DNA of 34,493 nt from Chara braunii (lineage: Eukaryota > Streptophyta > Charophyceae > Charales > Characeae): positions 665,122 to 699,614 of the forward strand of contig BFEA01000050.1 of the NCBI GenBank assembly GCA_003427395.1, read 5' to 3'. The position numbers were made by a program, and so were the translations under genes. This document shows positions 1 through 10,962 of this stretch, piece by piece. The notes under the pieces were generated by a model that was not told the origin of the DNA, ran no database searches, and saw nothing but the letters and a program-made list of their open reading frames with translations. Position 1 is the stretch's first letter; each line of letters opens with the position of its first letter.

Positions 1-218
1 GTGACAGCTCCCGTAAGGTGTAGGTAAGTCGTGCCTCGCGTAGGCCCTATCCTGTCGTAGGGGCTCGCGAGAGGTATGGCTGGCGCACTCGGCTGGAGCG
101 GCCTAAGGAAGCTCCACATGTATTTATCTGCGACGAAGGATTTAAACCAACTCCTGAGTGACGCGGCCGAGAGGGTCCCGTGCTGCCCTGGTGCGGTGCC
201 GGACCGATGCGCTCGACA
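1..218 (+). repeat. 3' part of the 5' LTR
   Basis: This segment aligns without gaps to 19888-20105, with ten substitutions over 219 bases, nine of them transitions. It ends in the canonical CA at 217-218, and two bases later the primer-binding site starts. The beginning of the LTR lies outside the window, so total LTR length is unknown. Confidence 0.88.
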
Positions 219-220
219 GG

Positions 221-238
221 TGGCGCCGTTGCCGGGGA
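221..238 (+). other. Primer-binding site, tRNA-Asp type
   Basis: The 18 bases TGGCGCCGTTGCCGGGGA lie two bases after the LTR end. They are the complement of the 3' end of plant-type tRNA-Asp(GTC), including the added CCA. This is where minus-strand DNA synthesis would be primed. The tRNA match is from memory of plant tRNA-Asp sequences; the position after the LTR is seen directly. Confidence 0.85.
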
Positions 239-541
239 TAACGGAAAGCCTACCGTTGTCCTTGGTGGAACGACATCCGGGTATGAGAAGTGAATGAGAA
301 AAGGCATAAAGGAAGGACGAGAAGGTGAGGAAAGATAATAAATGACTAAGTATAGATGAGGAAATTTACCTACCTGAGTAAGGGAAGGTATGAAGGGCGA
401 ACGTGTAGCATTGGGTAAAAGTACGTAGTAAGAGTTAGGTAGGACGGATGGAATAGTCCGGTTAAGGTGCGATGCTGAATAAAAGAGGTATGCTTGTTTT
501 TTCTTTCTTATCAGGGAGCTTGAAGAGAAAAGTCTGACAAG
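239..541 (+). other. Untranslated leader before gag
   Basis: This is a 300-bp purine-rich stretch with no credible reading frame on the plus strand. By position it is the leader that would carry packaging signals in an active LTR element. No specific motif was recognised. Confidence 0.5.
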
Positions 542-2386
542 ATGTCGCAGGGCGGCGGTGCATCGGGTGGTCCCAAGAAGGGCTTGACGCTCGATGACCT
601 CATTGCGGCCATTGACCAACATGAAAGGAACCCGAGCAATATCACTAAAGTCGATACCTTCCATTTTTGTGGAGAGAGAGTCCCAGAGTGGCTGGAGCGG
701 GTGGAACAAGCTTTGGTTGGGCGGTCGGACGTTGTAAAGTTCCAACGCATTCTTCAGTATGTCCTCCACAGCTACCACCAGGAAGTGAAGAAAGTCATAG
801 ATGCAGCCCAAGGTAGCTGGGAGAGGTTCAAGGAGGGGATGCAGAGGAAATACCGCCTGGGAGACGGGTTGTTGACTACCGCGGACCTTGAGGCAATGAA
901 CAAAGAAGATTTTACGACGATAGGGGCCTTTGTTCAAGAATTTAAGAAGAGGGCGCGGAAGGTCCATGGGATCTCGGAGGAAGCACAGTGCGCCATTTTC
1001 CTAGGGTTACTCACGGCTTCGGAGGCCGTCGAGTTGACGAGACATGGAGGGGGTAGCACCAAGCTCACCTGGGCCACCATTGACAGAGGGGTGGAAGTTG
1101 GGTGTTTGGACCAAGTGGAGCAACGTCAGGTACGCCTGCAAAGGCAGAAGAGAAAGGAAAAAGATGCGACCGCTTCTGGGACCCCGGGGGTAACAAGGAT
1201 TGTTACATACGTATTGGCACAGTTGGGGTATGCGACAAAGCCGGTGGTGCAAAGGAGGGTAGTAACGACTGTCCAAGTAAAAGGAAAGGAGCCGGTGATA
1301 GAGGAGGCTGTTCAGGAGGAGCTCTAGGAAGAGGAAAAACCGGTGCCGCTGCGCCTGAGGAAGGCCCAGCGCAAAGTGTGTAACTTGGCGCAGGGCGGAC
1401 AAGGATCAGAAAAAGCGGAGGCGCCTCAGACCTTGATAGCAACCCTTTAAATGTGGTGGCTCCATCATCTAGTACGGGCCCCTCGCAAGGAGGGGCGCCC
1501 TCCTACGGACAGTGGCCCTGGTCGGTGATCAATGCAATCGTACCATGGGGTAGCCCGCCACCAGTAGCCGGACCGCAAACGAGTATGCCGCCACCCATCT
1601 ACCCCGCAGCCCAGGCCCAGCCTGTGGCCCCGCCACCGTCACCCGCTCCCAGTTCATAGGGAAGCGTGGTTGGAGGTGGGAACCAGGGGCAGGGCAATTA
1701 AGGCAACGGAGGGAGGGGTGGAGGAAGGGGGCAAGGCAAGAATGGCGGTGGAAGAGGAAGGCAATTGAATGGTCAATCAAGGCTAGGGATACCAAGGCCA
1801 AGGGTACCAAGGCCAGGGGTATCAAGGCCAGGGGGATCAGGGAAGTCAGGGGTATGGAAGACCCCGTTTTGACTGGAGGACGGCCATCTGCCAACATTGT
1901 GACCAGCAAGGCCACACTATAAGGTTCTGTAATATAAGACGGGAAGACGAGAGGAGCGGACTGATTTTCTCCACTATGGATGGGAACATCTACGATCAGT
2001 TTGGGGAGGCCATTGACAGAAGGCTTGGAGGAGTGAGGGCGGAAGCCCAACGAAGGGCGGCAGCTGGGCCGCCACCCCCTGCCATGTTCAGGCTATGGCA
2101 GGAGAAGAAAGAACCGTTGGAGGGAATAAAGGAATTCAGGTTATGGCAGGAAAAGGAAGAACCACCGATTGGGGTGGAGGAAGTGGGGAGCGATGAGGAA
2201 TTGACTCAAGCGCTACTAGGAGGAAGTAAGAGGGAAGAGTCCATAATCATTAAGTCAGATGACGAGAATGAGAAAGAAAGGATGGAACCTTCGTCCGTCT
2301 TGTTGGGGAAAATGGAGGACCTGCTGGATAAGATGGGGAGGTACCAACAGAAGTTGGTGGGCCTCTGTGAGGAAGTGAGGAAATGA
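542..2386 (+). pseudogene. gag: Degenerate gag (capsid plus CCHC zinc knuckle)
   Basis: Gag forms the particle that packages element RNA. The first 261 codons (542-1327) are open and contain a retrotransposon capsid-like helical region rich in aromatic and charged residues (WLERVEQAL, SWERFKEGM, FVQEFKKRAR). A TAG at 1325-1327 and a TAA at 1448-1450 interrupt it. A Pro-rich tract follows in another frame (1453-1659), then a Gly-rich tract and GYQGQ repeats, then a CCHC knuckle at 1889-1930 (C-x2-C-x4-H-x4-C) back in the first frame. The rest runs open to a TGA at 2384-2386, after which the same frame continues into the protease segment. The order of capsid, basic Gly-rich linker and knuckle is normal for Gag. 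At least two frameshifts and four stops mark it as dead. Confidence 0.82.
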
Positions 2387-3545
2387 AAGTCTAGCATCCC
2401 CAAGGTGTTCCTCTATGACTCCGGTCCGGAGTCAGCGCCCGGGCGACGCGGAGTAAATGTGGTGGGATCGTGTCTACAATCAGGGATGATGGGGGGACCC
2501 CTCACTCCTCAGGCCCGACTGGCACAGGCAGCACGAACGAGAAATCAAGCCAGAGCCAGAGCCAGCCAAGAACCTCCGAGGAGGGAGCAGGAGCCAGGAA
2601 AAAGAAAGGAGGCCGTGGAAGTGGAGGATGACGATGATGAAGAGGAAGAAGAGGAGAGGCTGCGCCGAGAAGAGGATCAGAGGGCGGAGCAGCGGGCAAG
2701 GAAAAACGGAGTCAGGGGAGAGGTCGAGCCGGTCGTGCGCGACGGACCGCCCAAAAGGAAGAAATATACGGTTCGGTTGGAGGAGGGTTTTGACACGGAG
2801 AAAGTGATCGACCGGCTGCTAGAAGGGCATAATGACCTCGTGACCCTGAAGGAAATCCTAGCGTCGGCTCCGCAATGAACTGAAGGGGAGATTGTCGCGG
2901 CGCCTGTTGCCCAATGTCCATCTGGGTACGATCCTGCCCAAGGAGGCTGAGTGGGCGGAGTCGGGTACGAAAATGGACTGGAAGTGTGTAGCCTGCGGCA
3001 CGGTGAATCTGGTAGTAAAGGGCTCAAAGTGTGCGGCAATGGTGGACACCAGGGCTGAAATGAACATTATTCGGGAGGCAGACGCAATCAAATTCGGGCT
3101 GGATATAGACCGTTCTGACTGCGGTATTCTGCACAGAGCCAGCTGCAAGGCTGTATTTTGTGGGACAGCCTCGAATGTACTCATCGAGGTTGGAAAGGTG
3201 AAGGCCCGGGCTTGCTTCTTCATCATGTCGGACGTGGATCACGGAATCCTCCTGGGGAGGTCATTCCTAAGCAGGACGGAGACCGTGATATTCAATAAGC
3301 ATGACGGGACGTTAATCCTCCTCTTATGCGACCCTGCCTGCGGGGATTACGAAATAATTACCTACAGAAACACAGGGCCAAGGGGTGTAAGGAACCGGCC
3401 CAATCCAGGATCGTTCACGATAGAAGAGTCGGAAGGTGAGCGTCGGAGGCTCCGTGTAGAGCCCGAAGCAGGAGAGAGGGGTGGAAGCATTTTCCCTCAG
3501 CCTGTCAGACTTAGGGAAGGTAATGGACTTGGTGGCCGCGCATGA
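2387..3545 (+). pseudogene. pro: Degenerate retropepsin-like aspartic protease region
   Basis: This region continues gag in the same frame after the TGA at 2384-2386. Positions 2405-2878 encode a highly charged segment with a run of Asp and Glu followed by a KYTVRLEEGFD block. A frame change near 2880 leads into 2892-3545, which contains the protease. The active-site loop reads VDTRAEMN with Arg at 3051-3053, where aspartic proteases need Gly (DTG). The C-terminal hydrophobic-Gly motif HGILLGRSFL is present. In an active element this enzyme matures the Gag-Pol polyprotein. The Gly-to-Arg change would be expected to abolish activity and is explained by one G-to-A transition at a CpG. The frame ends at a TGA at 3543-3545. 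Confidence 0.78.
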
Positions 3546-3818
3546 GATGGCAGATCCAGATGCCATCCAGGCCTTGAGGGAGCAGGTTTTGGAATGCCCC
3601 GAGGCAGGAAGGTTGGAACTGGTATATCGGCTCCCGGGCAGCGGAAGGAACCCTGCATCAACGCAAGCACAATCTGTGAGTCGGCCTTTTTTAGGGAACG
3701 GCTCAAGCAGGGTTCCCAAAGGCGGTACAAGACGGTAGACAAGAAGTGTCGCCCGGTTCCCGTCCTTGTTACAGAGGACGAGGAAGCATATTACGAGAGG
3801 GAACGAGGGTTGATATAG
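3481..3818 (+). pseudogene. Protease-to-RT linker of pol, frameshifted
   Basis: Coding-like sequence jumps frame here. A segment starting MEAFSLSLSDLGKVMDL runs in one frame from 3481 to about 3690. The frame used by RT then resumes with KTVDKKCRPVPVLVTEDEEAYYERERGLI and meets a TAG at 3816-3818. No domain was recognised. It lies where Ty3/gypsy pol proteins have the variable stretch before the RT fingers, and was probably continuous with RT before decay. Confidence 0.55.
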
Positions 3819-3821
3819 CGA

Positions 3822-5561
3822 ATGAGGGAGAGTGCTTTAGCAGGACCATGTCGTATCAACGAAGGTAATGAAGGGGAGTTGATTATAGGGGAGCCCGACT
3901 TCCTACTGCCTCGGAAGCGAGCATTGATGGTGGAGTTGATGAAGAGGAGGCATCGCGCCTATGCGTTTAGCGGTGAGGAACGTGGCAGGCTGGATGTGGA
4001 CAAGATACCTATGATCCGCATCCACACCGTGCCACACGAGCCTTGGACCATGAGAGGGGCGCGGTATCCTAATCCTGATGAGGAAAAGAAGGTGGTGGAT
4101 TACCTCGACGGCAAGATACGTACGCACGTCACCGACTATTCGAGTGGACCGTATGCGTCCCCATGGTTCTGCTTCATCAAGCCTAACGCGACGCTGCGGT
4201 GGGTGCAAGATTTGCAGAGGCTGAATGCGGTGACCGTGCGAGATGTTGGAGGATTGCCCAATGCAGACGCGCTGTCAGAATCCTATGCTGAAAGGCCTAT
4301 AATCTCACTTATAGACCTTTACTCAGGATATGATCAGTTCCCAGTCTACCCGCCGGACAGGCCTGTGACGACTATGCACACGCCGCGCGGGCTAATCCAC
4401 ATGAACGTGGCCCCACAAGGATGGACCAATGTGGTAGCAATGGTCCAACGGGCCATAATTCGGGCTATGCAATCAGTCAGCGCCCATATCACACAGCCAT
4501 ACATCAATGATTTGGCGGTGAAGGGGCCGGCAGTGAAAGAAAGCGACGAAGTCTCGCCAGGGGTAAGACGTTTTGTTTGGAAGCACATCCTGGACCTCGA
4601 AAAAATCATGAGCCTGCTCGAGGAGCATAACCTCACGGCGAGTGGGGCCAAATCCAGACATTGTATGACGGAAGCGACTATCTTGGGGTTCGTCTGCAGC
4701 GAGAAGGGTCGAAGGCCGGATGTGAAGAAGACGGACAAGATTACTGAGTGGTCAGTTTGGTTCCACTCAATAACTGGTGTCAGGAGCTTCCTTGGTACGT
4801 CTGGATTTTTTAGGGCCTTCGTCAAGAACTTTGCTGCTAAGACTGAACATCTGAGGAAGTTAGTCCGTCAGGATCAGGAATGGGTTTGGGGTGAAGAGCA
4901 AGAAGAGGTGGTGGCCAGAATGAAAGAGGAATTTCGAAAAGGAGGGTTAGTGTTCGGAGCGCCAGATTATGATGCCACAGAAACACGACCCTTCATTGTC
5001 GAAACAGATGCGGGGCCAACTGCCTTAGGAGGAGTTCTAATCCAGGCAGACATAGAGGGAAAGGAAATACCCTTGAGATTTGAGAGTCGGACTCTCTGTA
5101 TGACCGAGAGAAACTATTCTCAGTTCAAGATGGAGACCCTTGCCGTCCTCCACTGTCTGCGAATCTTCCGGAACTACATCTTCGGCATGAGGTTTATTCT
5201 GAGAGTGGATCCGACCGCCCTGACCTACTCTTTAAGGAATTACGTTTCATCAGATCCGACGGTTGCCAGATGACTGACATACATCTGGATGTTCTATTTC
5301 GAATTGGAACGGATTCCTGGCAGTAAGAACCGGGCGGACGGGCTGAGTCGGATCAACTGGGATAAACAGGAAGGGGAGGCAGTGGAGAATACGTCCCCAG
5401 TTGATGGATTTCTGGATCAAGAAGAAGATGTCCGTCTTCACATCAACAAGTGGTCGCCGCGAGTGCCCAGATGTGTAGGCTATCCTATCTGGCAAGCGCC
5501 GAATGAGTATGAAAGGAGGACCGAGCTAGTTCTCAAACCCTTTGAAGAAGAGGATCCCTAG
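3822..5561 (+). pseudogene. pol: Reverse transcriptase and RNase H of pol, catalytically damaged
   Basis: An open stretch of 483 codons (3822-5273) carries the RT. Fingers residues SSGPYASPWFCFIKPN are near residue 108, motif A LIDLYSGYDQF near residue 164 (catalytic Asp 165), and motif B with PQGWTN near residue 198. The YxDD box reads YIND at residues 227-230 (4500-4511). The connection and RNase H follow, with FIVETDAGP at about 4995-5021. A TGA at 5271-5273 splits RNase H, but the same frame continues with FELERIPGSKNRADGLSRINWD, the conserved RNase H tail, up to a TAG at 5559-5561. This enzyme would copy element RNA into DNA. Asn for the first catalytic Asp should inactivate RT and is one G-to-A change at a CpG. 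The PQGWTN motif B is unusual beside typical plant chromoviruses. Confidence 0.9.
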
Positions 5562-7092
5562 GGTGGTAAGAATGTTCAGTGGATGATGGAGTTGGCACTG
5601 ACCAGTTCGCATAGTCTGGTGGAAGACATAAGAACGATCGAGGAAGGACCAGGCCAGGTAGAACGGCATGATGATCTGATGGGAGGAATGTATCTCCTCG
5701 TCAACACGCTATTGCAGGAAAGCCTCGACCAGTCAGGCTCGTTGAACCCGGCAGGGAATGTGGACGAAGTGCCCGAGAGCCAGGACGACGAGTTCGAGGA
5801 GGGGGAGATTAAGGAGGCCTTTCGCGCAGACGAGTATGATGGGATCTACCTAGAGCAGGGGCTTCTCTTGTCTTGCGAGATGCGGCTAAGGGATGCAAGC
5901 GATAGGGCTCAGAGAATGCTACAGCGCTATTTAGTGCGTGATGGCCACCTTTTCGTAAAAAGAAAAGTGGGGAATCCAGGAGAGTCGTCTGCGGTAGGAA
6001 CCGCCAGATTGATGTCATAGCAGCGATGGCATTGCAGGAGGGCATCGAGGGATCCAAGCCACTTACGCCAAAATAAGCGAGCTGTACTACTGGGATGGGA
6101 TGATGGACATGGCCGGAAAATTCTGTCGATCCTGCGTACCCTGTCAGGAGAGATCTAGTTTGAGGCAAGGAGAGCCGCTGCATCCAAGGCTAGAGCAAGA
6201 GGTGGGGGTTGTGGTGCATCTCGATCTACTCTTTATGCCGCTTGGGGATCAGGGCTATAACTACATCTTCGATGCGCGCGATAACCTGTCTGGCTTTGTA
6301 GACGGGCATGTTATTCGCATAAAGACCAGGTCAGTCCTGGTGAGCTGCATCGAGGAGTATTACCTGCGCTATCCTTTCGTTAGGGAATTCGTAATGGACA
6401 GAGGATCGGAGTTTACCTGCCAGGAGGTGCAAGAGCTGTTATCAAGGTATGGTGTAGCAGCCAACTACACCACGGCCGCGCACCCCCAGGCAAATGCTCC
6501 TGTAGAGAGAGGACATAGTACCATTACGAGCCTCCTGGCTAAGTGGACCGAAGGTAGGCCTAATCAATGACCAAGATACCTAAGGGCGGCATTCTTTGTC
6601 GAGAACATTACAGTAAAAAAATCCACCAAGTACGCACCTGCGACGCTGTGGTACGGAAGGCACACCACCTTCCCTATCGAAAACTTTCTTAAGACATGGA
6701 GGCGCCAGGATCTGGAAGTTAACCTTTCATTCGAAGAACTGCTCGATATTCGGGTGCGACAGATAAGGGCGATAAAAGAAAGGATCCATGAGGCGTCTGA
6801 TCAGGTGGCAAGAAGCCGTATGGATGATAAGGCTCGATGGGATCAGTCCGCGCGGGTGAGGAAAGTACCCTTGGCAGTTGGGGATGTCGTGCTTCTCTAC
6901 GATTCATCGCTGGAGAAGCAGTGGTCCAGGAAGCTCGATAAGAGGTGGTTAGGTCCCTACCGGATCGCACGGGTCGGAGATTTCGGAGCGTACCAGATTG
7001 AGGAGCTAAAAGGGACAGAGTGGAAGGATTGGGTATCTGGAACGCGACTGAAGAAATTTATGGCGAGAGAAGAGGTAAGAGAGGTGACCTGA
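5562..7092 (+). pseudogene. int: Degenerate integrase with GPY/F-like C-terminus
   Basis: From 5562 the RNase H frame continues through a linker (DDEFEEGEIKEAF) to a TAG ending at 6020. A short deletion near 6020-6030 then shifts the frame. This seems to have removed the first His of the HHCC zinc finger, while GGHRGIQATY and CRSC remain. The catalytic core in the frame from 6100 has Asp at 6223-6225, Asp at 6397-6399 and Glu at 6505-6507. The last two are separated by 35 residues, the DD35E spacing. A TGA at 6568-6570 interrupts, and the same frame continues to a C-terminal KRWLGPYRIARVGDFGAYQIEEL block that resembles the GPY/F module. Integrase would insert the DNA copy into the host chromosome. 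No chromodomain is visible before the TGA at 7090-7092. Confidence 0.87.
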
Positions 7093-7257
7093 CTGCCTTT
7101 AGAATAGAAGTAATAAGGTGTGTAGGTCAGGTAGGATGCATGATGTATGAGTGTGATCTGGTCTGAGCTTGCTTTGATTATCACCTGGTTGCTTACCCCA
7201 TTGTGTGCCTGTTGTCTCCTTCGCCTATTGTGCAGGTCTGACTTTACGAAGACAGCC
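7093..7257 (+). other. Spacer between integrase and the extra reading frame
   Basis: Only 165 bp separate integrase from the next ATG. The stretch is pyrimidine-rich towards its 3' end (TTGTCTCCTTCGCC near 7212), with CAG at about 7231. It could hold a splice acceptor for expressing the downstream frame, but this is speculative. Confidence 0.25.
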
Positions 7258-10063
7258 ATGCCAAGAGGAGGGAAGGGGACACGGCCGCCTCAGAGGCCGC
7301 TGGGGGCATCAGGAGGATATGAGCGGCATGGGCCTCGCCATCGAGAGAGTACCTCGGTGTACAATGATGGGGACATCGAGCTATTCCTGGATAGTTTCTG
7401 GGAGCATGCGAGGCGTATGGGCTGGACCGTGGCCCAGGCAATTTGAGAGACTGAGGGGAGCAGGCAGGTTCGAGGAGCCCATTGCCAGGATTCGTAAGGA
7501 GGCGACGACGAGGCAGGAGGTAGAGATGAGGATGGAGGAGTTGCGACCCTCGCCTGTGGGACCAGATGGCAGGCCGATCCGTCTAGAGATCGGAAATGTA
7601 GCAGACTTTATCCCTGCCTTCGAGTGGTTCATGCAGGGGCAGGGTACACTGAGAGATGAGCGGGCGAGGACGTTACCCCTCTGGACCAGAAAGGCGGAGA
7701 GGGCACTGGCTAAGCAGGTTAGAGACATGGCCCGTGACTGAGAGAGTTGCAGGGCACATCTGAGAGAGGCCTTTCGACGACCAGAGTCCCCTCAGCCCAG
7801 AGTCGAGAGGCGTCAGAGGAGTCAAAGGCAGAGGGACCCTGAGCCCAAGGAGGTGAGACCGTCTCGAGGAGGACGAAAGACCCTAGCTAGGAGAGAGGAG
7901 GAGCCGGAGCCAGAGGTTGAGGAACGAGGCGCGTACTCTGAGTGTGGGTTGAGACCAGTGGATTTTCATCGGTTTGCCAAGGGTGGATTGAGGGGGTCGC
8001 CAGCACGCACACAGGGGGAGGCGCCAACATCTGAGGGGCCTTTGAGTGAGTTGGCGACGCATTTGGATATCTCTCAGTGGAGGGCGTCGCCTCGAGGTGA
8101 GGAGCATGGAGAGCAGGCAGAGGAGGTGCCATGGGAGGAAGTGCCACGGGAGGAGGTACCATGAGAGGAGGTGCCACGAGAGGAGGTGCTACGAGAGGAG
8201 GTGCCACAGGAGGAGGTCCAGGATACTCAGCGAGAGAGAGACCTAGGCGACGAGGGGAGGCGTGCAGGGAAGGAAGTGATAGAGGTTGGAGAGGACACGC
8301 CCCCACAGACGTCAGCGGTGGGTTTGAGACTCGGGGATGCACCAGGGAGCACTTGCCAGGCAAGGGAGAGGTTGCAGAGAGAGGAGGCCTCATTGCCCTC
8401 ATCAGAAAAGGCCCCTTCGCTAGAAGGGAGAGCAGTAAGGAGGAGAGAGAGGGCAGCCGTAAGGATAGAAGCCTTGACCCTGATTGACAGGCACCTAGCA
8501 GCTTATGCCCTGGAGCACCCAGACCTGGAAGAGCCAGCACTTGCAGAGCCGCGCCAGGAGCCGTGCCAACCCGAGAAGGAGATGGAGGCAGAAATCCCGA
8601 AGAGGGTCGACCTCCGCACGAGGGAAAGGGCGCCAGCTGGAGAGATAGCAGAGGAAAAGAGAGCGAGAAGAACCAGGAGGATAGATGAGATATGGCAAGA
8701 GAGGCAGAGGTTGGAGGCGGCGGGGGAGCTTCCGACGCAGCAGCAGGAGAGGCAGAGATCGGAGGCAGCAGGGACGCTCCCAGGTCAGCCACCCAGCGCA
8801 CCAGCTAGGGCCCCGGAGATCCCTGAGATGTGGAGGGACTTCTGGGAGCAGAGAGGAGAGGAGCTTCCATCGCCAGTCAGAGTCGGGTTTGGGGTAGCAA
8901 GAAAGGCGGAAGAGAGATTGGATCGAAAAATCAAGTTTCTGGCGAAGACAACTTTTGGCCGGCACTGGTTATTGGCGGGCGATCTGGCAGGGAAGAAGAT
9001 AAAGGAAGCAAGCCATGGAGTACGCCTGGAGGCTATGGAGATGGAAATCCAGGAACTCAGGGCATTGGTGACCAGTCAGGCAGCTATCATTGAGAGTCTG
9101 AGGCAACAAACCCAGGGAAAGGTGGACAAGCCAGGGAGCAGCAGGCAGGGAGAGCAGAGGCATCCAGGACATGGATTACCAGGACAACCATCTGCAGCAG
9201 AACCTCGCCAGGAGCCACCTATGGGGAGAGTGATCCTGGAGCCAGAGGAGGCGAGAGCCCAGAGGCAGGCGGAGAGAAAAGCGTTCGAGTTTAGAGCCCC
9301 TACCGAGCTCGCGACGCTGCCAGTGGCGGCAGCAGGCCGAGTCGTACCCTTGGCAGTAGAGGAGGGGCTGCCACCATCTGGCAGTGAGCCGGCTCAAGGC
9401 TCAGCAGAGGGATCCATGGGTGTGCTCCTTGAGGCGGTGCATACTATGAAGGAGGAGGTGAGTTTGTTTTCACCCGAGCAGAGGATAGAGGAGCCTCTTG
9501 AGAGAAAGATGGGGATTGAGGCGGAGGGTGTCATCGAGGGCGGGCTCCAGAGGTTGGGCACACCTGAGTATGGACCAGAGGAGATTGAAGAGCAGCCCAT
9601 GACAGTGCCAGGAGAGACACTCGAGAGGAGACCTCAGAGGTTGGGCACGCCTGAGTACGTCCCAGCGACAGGGGATTTGAGGAGTAGACTGGGATCTTTG
9701 GCTACTAGATCTGGGTCTGGGGGACCGGTTCCTGGTATGGAGCAGCAGGAGGTCGTTCGTACCGCAACTCCTCGATCAGAGCAGCAGGGGGTTGTCAGTA
9801 CCTTGGTAGGATCTCCTTCATCGCCACCTCCTCAGCCCAGGAAGAAGAAGTTCAAGAGGAAGGTGGATCAGCTATGTTTCTACTGCAAGAGGGACGTGCA
9901 TCATACTCTGGACTGTCTCGAGTTCCTTGAGGATAAGGCAGAAGGAAAGGTCTCAGAGGCAGGGGGTAAGATGTATGATAGAGAGGGTAGGATAGTAAAG
10001 AAGTTCGCAGATGGACTGAAGGCTCAGTTATATAGGCAAAAGCAGGAGGAGTTGAGGAGGTAG
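7258..10063 (+). pseudogene. Extra 3' reading frame with charged repeats, coiled coil and CCHC knuckle
   Basis: A long coding tract follows integrase. It starts at ATG 7258 (MPRGGKGTRPPQ), changes frame near 7440, and then stays in one frame to 10063 with only two stops: TGA at 7739-7741 and TGA at 8162-8164. Uninterrupted it would be roughly 930 codons. Visible parts are a WxxxFW-type helical N-terminal region, an EEVPR pentapeptide repeat (8120-8219), very Glu/Arg-rich sequence, a predicted coiled coil at about 9018-9115 (EMEIQELRALVTSQAAIIESL), duplicated RLGTPEY blocks near 9553 and 9637, and a CCHC knuckle at 9875-9916. It has no signal peptide or membrane segment, so it is not env-like. 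The knuckle suggests a second nucleic-acid-binding, Gag-like protein. I do not recognise a named family. Confidence 0.72.
8120..8219 (+). repeat. 15-bp tandem repeat encoding EEVPR pentapeptides
   Basis: About seven consecutive 15-bp units encode EEVPW, EEVPR, EEVP-stop, EEVPR, EEVLR, EEVPQ and EEVQD. The third copy carries TGA where its neighbours have CGA, a C-to-T change. The repeat lies in the extra 3' reading frame and would form a strongly acidic, Pro-punctuated linker. Confidence 0.9.
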
Positions 10064-10704
10064 AGCCGGTTTGTCTATGTAAGTGGGCGGGTATCTTGTG
10101 AGGCATCAGCTTAGGTTCTCTGTGATACCCTCTTAGACCTAGATCTGAACTTTAGTGTTCCTACTGAGCTGGGGTCTTGAGGGTCAGGATGATTTAGATG
10201 AGGCATGTACCTATTTAGGTGGCCTACGCACTAGCTTTGAGAGACAAATCTGAGGTGTATTTTAGGGATAATTGTCAGCGTGAGTTTGATGTGGCTTGAG
10301 TTGAGTGAGCTATGATTTGGAGACATATTCTGTGTGAGACATTTTATTTCCCTGAGTGTATATTATGAAGAGGTTTTTTTCAGGGACCATTCTTATATAT
10401 GATGATCACTTGTCTCTCTCACATGTGTGGTTGTACTCAGACAATGTGTGAAAAACCTCTTATGTGTCATGGATACTGTGAATATGATTGTAAGCAAAAC
10501 TGTCTACTCCTCGGTATACTTGTGCGACCTGCCCACGGACAATTGATAAGGCAGAGTATGAGGGGAGGAAGTGCAGTCCGTCTGTAAAAGGTTGTGAGGA
10601 TTTTGAAGATTTATGAGCCCTGGAGGCTCAAAATGCTTACGATGTTGATTGTTGATTGCTTAAGTAGTGATGCGGACTCATAAGATGGTCGCTCAGTGAT
10701 GTTC
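10064..10704 (+). other. Non-coding stretch after the extra reading frame
   Basis: This is AT-rich sequence with no supported gene. It forms the start of the ~9-kb untranslated 3' part of the LTR element. Nothing specific was seen apart from T-rich tracts. Confidence 0.5.
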
Positions 10705-10707
10705 TGT

Positions 10708-10962
10708 TTTACGATGGGACCCCCTTGGATTTTGGAGAAGAAGGATGTTTTATGATGTTTTGTGTTGTAACGAAACCCCTCGTAACTTTGAAAGAGGGGG
10801 TGTTTGGTTTTATGATGAGACCCCTCGTGACTTTTGGAAGAGGGAGTGTTTTTGTTCTATGGTGAGACCCCTCGTGATTTTTGGAAGAGGGGGTGTTTTG
10901 TTTTATGATGAAAGTCCCTTGGATTTTTGGAAAAGGGGATGTTTTTGTTGTTGGAAGACTCA
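10708..10962 (+). repeat. Tandem array of ~48-bp hairpin units (5 copies)
   Basis: Five imperfect units share GACCCCTCGTGA, then TTTTGGAAGAGGGGGTG, then a T-rich spacer. Each can fold: ACCCCTC pairs with GAGGGGGT in unit 2 (10775-10781 with 10794-10801) and unit 4 (10867-10873 with 10887-10894). Unit 3 pairs more weakly (10820-10826 with 10840-10847). In unit 5 the arms are GTCCCTT and AAGGGGAT (10914-10920 with 10933-10940), so C-G pairing has become T-A with both arms changed. Unit spacing is 45-47 bp between units 2 and 5. Unit 1 (from about 10716) is degraded. Confidence 0.85.

Noticed and set aside
47-967. 306-codon minus-strand frame
   Set aside because: It spans the LTR, primer-binding site, leader and the gag start in antisense. 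It is a shadow of those features.
7887-8801. Pro/Leu/Ser-rich minus-strand frame of 304 codons
   Set aside because: It is the antisense of the Glu/Arg-rich extra reading frame, and its bias follows from that composition.
7258-10063. env-like third gene of the retrotransposon
   Set aside because: No signal peptide, membrane segment or surface-protein motif is present; instead there is a CCHC knuckle and charged coiled-coil sequence.
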